The notes beneath the pieces were generated by a model. That model was not told the origin of the DNA. It saw only the letters and a program-made list of their open reading frames with translations, and searched no databases. A stretch of 8,965 bases of DNA from Candidatus Zixiibacteriota bacterium (GTDB taxonomy: Bacteria > Zixibacteria > MSB-5A5 > GN15 > JAAZOE01). The number at the start of each line of letters is the position of its first letter. Positions within the stretch are counted from its first letter, which is position 1. The DNA lies in assembly GCA_030588275.1 (NCBI GenBank), contig JAUUYJ010000089.1:1-8965 (forward strand), in the 5' to 3' direction. The position numbers were made by a program, and so were the translations under genes. This document shows positions 6,496 to 8,965 of the stretch, piece by piece.

Positions 6496-8391
6496 ATGTT
6501 TGTTCTGGGAACCGCCGGTCATATCGATCATGGCAAATCGTCTCTTATTCAAGCTCTAACCGGCATTGATCCGGATCGCTTGCCGGAAGAAAAACAGCGC
6601 GGTATGACGATTGACCTCGGGTTTGCCTGGCTAAATTTACCTAACGGAGAATCGCTGGGGATCGTTGATGTACCGGGTCATGAACGGTTTGTCCGGAACA
6701 TGGTCGCTGGGGCGGGCGGAGTCAATGCGGCCATGTTGGTAATTGCCGCCGACGATGGTTGGATGCCGCAGACGCAGGAGCATTTTGATATCCTCCGTCT
6801 GCTGGAGATCAAGCACGGGTTGGTCGCTTTGACAAAAACGGATTTGGTTGACAGCGACTGGATCGATCTGGTCACGGCCGATATCAAAGCAAAACTCAAA
6901 GGGAGTTTTTTAGAAAATAGTCCGATCGTGCCGGTCTCTTCCGAAACGAGGGAAGGGATCCCGAGTATTATTAGTAGCTTGACGCAATTATCAACCGAAT
7001 TGGCGATGGTTGATGATATTGGTAAATCTCGTCTGTTTATCGACCGGGCTTTTCTTTTGACCGGCATCGGCGTCGTTGTTACCGGGACCAGCCGGGGAGG
7101 CGGGTTCGCGGTCGATCAGGAGGCGTTCCATTTTCCATCGGGAGCCAAAGTTCGGATGCGATCAATGCAGGCACATGATAAAAAAGTTGAACAGGTTCCG
7201 GCCGGTTCGCGGGCAGCGTTTAACCTGACCGGGATGGATCGCTCGACCGTAAATCGGGGTGAAGTGATCACCTCGTTTCAGTACCACGACCGACCGAATT
7301 TCATGGTTGCTATGATTCGCCTCTTGGATAATGCGGCGGTTACCGCCAAAGAGGGGCGTCAGGCATTGATGATTCACGGGACGACTGAGATGGAAGTAGT
7401 GCTTCGTCCATTCCCCGAAGCCGGAATCAAGCCGGGGGAGAGCGGCCTGGCGATTATCAAAACGGCTCATCCGGCGGCGTTGTTTGTCGGTGATAATTTT
7501 ATCCTGAGGTTACCGACTCCACAGGTAACGATTGGTGGGGGAAAGGTACTCGATCTGCTTGATGAATATCCGAGGCGTCGGGACCTGTCTGCTCTTGAGC
7601 CATCACTAATGATACGTTTCGAGGGTGGGCTGAAAGAATCTGTCCTGACCGAACTTGAAAAATCAATTTTCACCCCTGCAGATGAATTGCTCTTCTATTC
7701 GACTTACTCACAGGCTGAAATCGAGAGCCTCGTTTTAAACTTGATAGAGAGCAATCTGGTAATTTCACATCAGAATCATTTGGCGTTACATGCCAGAGTT
7801 GACGATTTGTCCACGCTGGCCGTTCGAGAGTTGACCAAGACGCATCGAAATAAATCGTGGTTACCGGGGCTAACAGCTGATGAACTGGCCCGACGACTAA
7901 AGTTGGAACCGGACGACCAGTTTTCGTTTCTTCTGAAATATTTTGAGCAGTCCGGCGCGTTGGCTCGTTCAAATCAGTATTTCCACTTAAACGGATTTGA
8001 GCCGGAGCTTGATGACCAGATGAAAAAGCAGGCAGAGGAAATCATTTCAGCGGTCAGTTTTGCCGGTCATAGTTATTTGACCTTCGAGGAGTTGGAAACA
8101 AAATTCCCTAATAGTGAGAAAACGCTGAATTTTCTTCGGAGTCAAAAAAAGATCAAAGTGGTCGAAAGCAAATTTCTCATCCCCCCCAATTACTGGGATG
8201 ATATAATCTCCTTTTTGGAAACGACTCTTGATCAGGGACCAATAACTTTGGCGCAGTTTCGGGATCGGTTCAAGACGACTCGAAAATATGCCCTGTTGGT
8301 TTTGGAATATTTGGATCGGCGCAATGTGACGCGCCGGGATGGCGATACTCGTATAAAAGGACCGGCCTTCGATGAACGTCATTCTGTATAA
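6496..8391 (+). CDS. selB: Selenocysteine-specific elongation factor SelB
   Basis: SelB is the EF-Tu-like GTPase that carries Sec-tRNA(Sec) to the ribosome and binds the SECIS hairpin in selenoprotein mRNA. The 631-residue product has the expected order: G1 GHIDHGKS (8-15), G2 RGMTID (35-40), G3 DVPGH (58-62), G4 TKTD (113-116; SelB-type, replacing NKxD) and G5 VSSE near 147-150. EF-Tu-like domains 2 and 3 cover roughly 175-355, including the GIGVVVTGTSRGG strand and the IGGGKVLD turn. Winged-helix domains then run to the C terminus, ending in FRDRFKTTRKYALLVLEYLD and VTRRDGDTR, the SECIS-binding winged helix. E. coli SelB has 614 residues, so this is full length. The ATG lies 2 bases after the selA stop with no clear Shine-Dalgarno, which suggests reinitiation. 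The final 20 bases overlap the next gene. Confidence 0.97.
   Translation: MFVLGTAGHIDHGKSSLIQALTGIDPDRLPEEKQRGMTIDLGFAWLNLPNGESLGIVDVPGHERFVRNMVAGAGGVNAAMLVIAADDGWMPQTQEHFDILRLLEIKHGLVALTKTDLVDSDWIDLVTADIKAKLKGSFLENSPIVPVSSETREGIPSIISSLTQLSTELAMVDDIGKSRLFIDRAFLLTGIGVVVTGTSRGGGFAVDQEAFHFPSGAKVRMRSMQAHDKKVEQVPAGSRAAFNLTGMDRSTVNRGEVITSFQYHDRPNFMVAMIRLLDNAAVTAKEGRQALMIHGTTEMEVVLRPFPEAGIKPGESGLAIIKTAHPAALFVGDNFILRLPTPQVTIGGGKVLDLLDEYPRRRDLSALEPSLMIRFEGGLKESVLTELEKSIFTPADELLFYSTYSQAEIESLVLNLIESNLVISHQNHLALHARVDDLSTLAVRELTKTHRNKSWLPGLTADELARRLKLEPDDQFSFLLKYFEQSGALARSNQYFHLNGFEPELDDQMKKQAEEIISAVSFAGHSYLTFEELETKFPNSEKTLNFLRSQKKIKVVESKFLIPPNYWDDIISFLETTLDQGPITLAQFRDRFKTTRKYALLVLEYLDRRNVTRRDGDTRIKGPAFDERHSV
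8145..8151 (+). promoter_or_regulatory. Second in-phase slippery heptamer, within selB
   Basis: Codons CAA AAA AAG (Q550-K552) contain A AAA AAG in slippery phase. A -1 slip would add 16 codons and end at a TGA at 8199-8201. That gives a SelB of about 568 residues lacking the last winged helix, which contacts SECIS RNA. Lys-Lys pairs make this motif by chance fairly often, so function is doubtful. Confidence 0.15.
8356..8361 (+). promoter_or_regulatory. Likely ribosome binding site of the amidohydrolase
   Basis: AAAGGA lies inside the 3' end of selB, ten bases before the ATG at 8372. It supports that ATG as the start and hence a 20-base overlap with selB. Confidence 0.45.
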
Positions 8392-8965
8392 TGGGCTAGT
8401 CTATCCACAGGTGCCGATTTCCAGACGTCCGACGCTTGTCGTAATTAGCGGAAATAAAATTTCGGAGCTTGGCCATGATATAAAAGCGGCGCGCCGTCAG
8501 TACCCCAAGCATGCTCTGATAAATCTCAAAGGACGGGCCGTTATTCCGGGGTTGGTTGACAGTCATACTCATTTCTATTTTTGGGCAATGACGATCGATA
8601 CCGTTCATCTTGATGGAACAAAAGATTTTGACGAAGCGCTTGGTCGAATAACTGAGTTTCGGAAAAAACTTTCTCCAGGGGAATGGATCGTTGGGGATGG
8701 TTGGTCGGCTGATAGTTGGTCTGATTATCACCTACCGACCGCCGCCGATCTGGATCGGGTGACAGCCGGACACCCGGCCGCATTGTACAGCAAAGATCAG
8801 CATACGATGTGGGTCAATTCCGAGGCGTTACGCCGTGCCGGGATCAATAAAAAAAGTCGTAATCCGTCTGGTGGACAGATTGATCGTGATCCGATAACCA
8901 GGCAACCGACCGGATTGCTGAGGGAGATTCCCGGCTATTACCCGGTTATCAAGCTTCTCAATCGA
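8372..8965 (+). CDS. Amidohydrolase family 3 (YtcJ-like) metal-dependent hydrolase, 3' end missing
   Basis: The frame runs open from ATG 8372 to the window edge, giving 198 residues of a family usually near 500-550. It begins MNVILYNGLVYP, the typical N-terminal beta strand of these enzymes. It then has GRAVIPGLVDSHTHF (54-68), whose H65 and H67 are the expected first metal ligands. Further YtcJ-like marks are WIVGDGW (105-111), KDQHTMWVNSEALRRAGI (141-158) and SGGQIDRDP...PTGLLRE (167-185). No signal peptide is evident, so a cytosolic enzyme is likely. The family hydrolyses C-N bonds of amides, N-formyl compounds or cyclic amides; the substrate cannot be told from this part. The start overlaps selB by 20 bases in another frame, so the two are probably co-transcribed and translationally coupled. 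Any link to selenium metabolism is unproven. Confidence 0.9.
   Translation, partial: MNVILYNGLVYPQVPISRRPTLVVISGNKISELGHDIKAARRQYPKHALINLKGRAVIPGLVDSHTHFYFWAMTIDTVHLDGTKDFDEALGRITEFRKKLSPGEWIVGDGWSADSWSDYHLPTAADLDRVTAGHPAALYSKDQHTMWVNSEALRRAGINKKSRNPSGGQIDRDPITRQPTGLLREIPGYYPVIKLLNR

Noticed and set aside
8181..8187. C7 run in selB as a phase-variable tract
   Set aside because: It comes from Ile-Pro-Pro codons in a housekeeping translation factor, with no reason to expect switching.

Overview
The window holds four genes, all on the + strand: the 3' part of a very large outer-membrane gene of the SprA family (open at the left edge), a complete selA, a complete selB, and the 5' part of an amidohydrolase gene cut by the right edge. 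No RNA gene, insertion sequence or CRISPR array was seen.

Organism: SprA is the translocon channel of type IX secretion and is typical of Bacteroidetes and relatives. This copy keeps the SprA landmarks but is diverged, and base composition is moderate. I infer a Gram-negative member of the Fibrobacteres-Chlorobi-Bacteroidetes (FCB) superphylum, perhaps a candidate phylum such as Zixibacteria or a neighbour rather than a classical Bacteroidetes. The sequence alone does not settle the phylum.

Layout: sprA runs from the left edge to 4982. A 131-base gap (4983-5113) follows; it carries a candidate promoter, a pair of imperfect direct repeats and a small inverted repeat. selA (5114-6493) and selB (6496-8391) are 2 bases apart, and the amidohydrolase starts 20 bases inside the end of selB (8372 onward). 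The last three genes therefore look like one operon, separate from sprA.

Function: SelA converts seryl-tRNA(Sec) to selenocysteinyl-tRNA(Sec), and SelB delivers that tRNA to UGA codons marked by a SECIS hairpin. The organism is thus predicted to make selenoproteins, though selC, selD and any selenoprotein gene lie elsewhere. The amidohydrolase may simply be carried along in the operon.

The most intriguing signal is a slippery heptamer (A AAA AAG) in the correct reading phase ten bases before the selA stop codon. A -1 slip there would enter the selB frame with no intervening stop and give a SelA-SelB fusion. A perfect 7-bp hairpin whose loop resembles the 16S rRNA tail lies just upstream. These are sequence observations; function is unproven.
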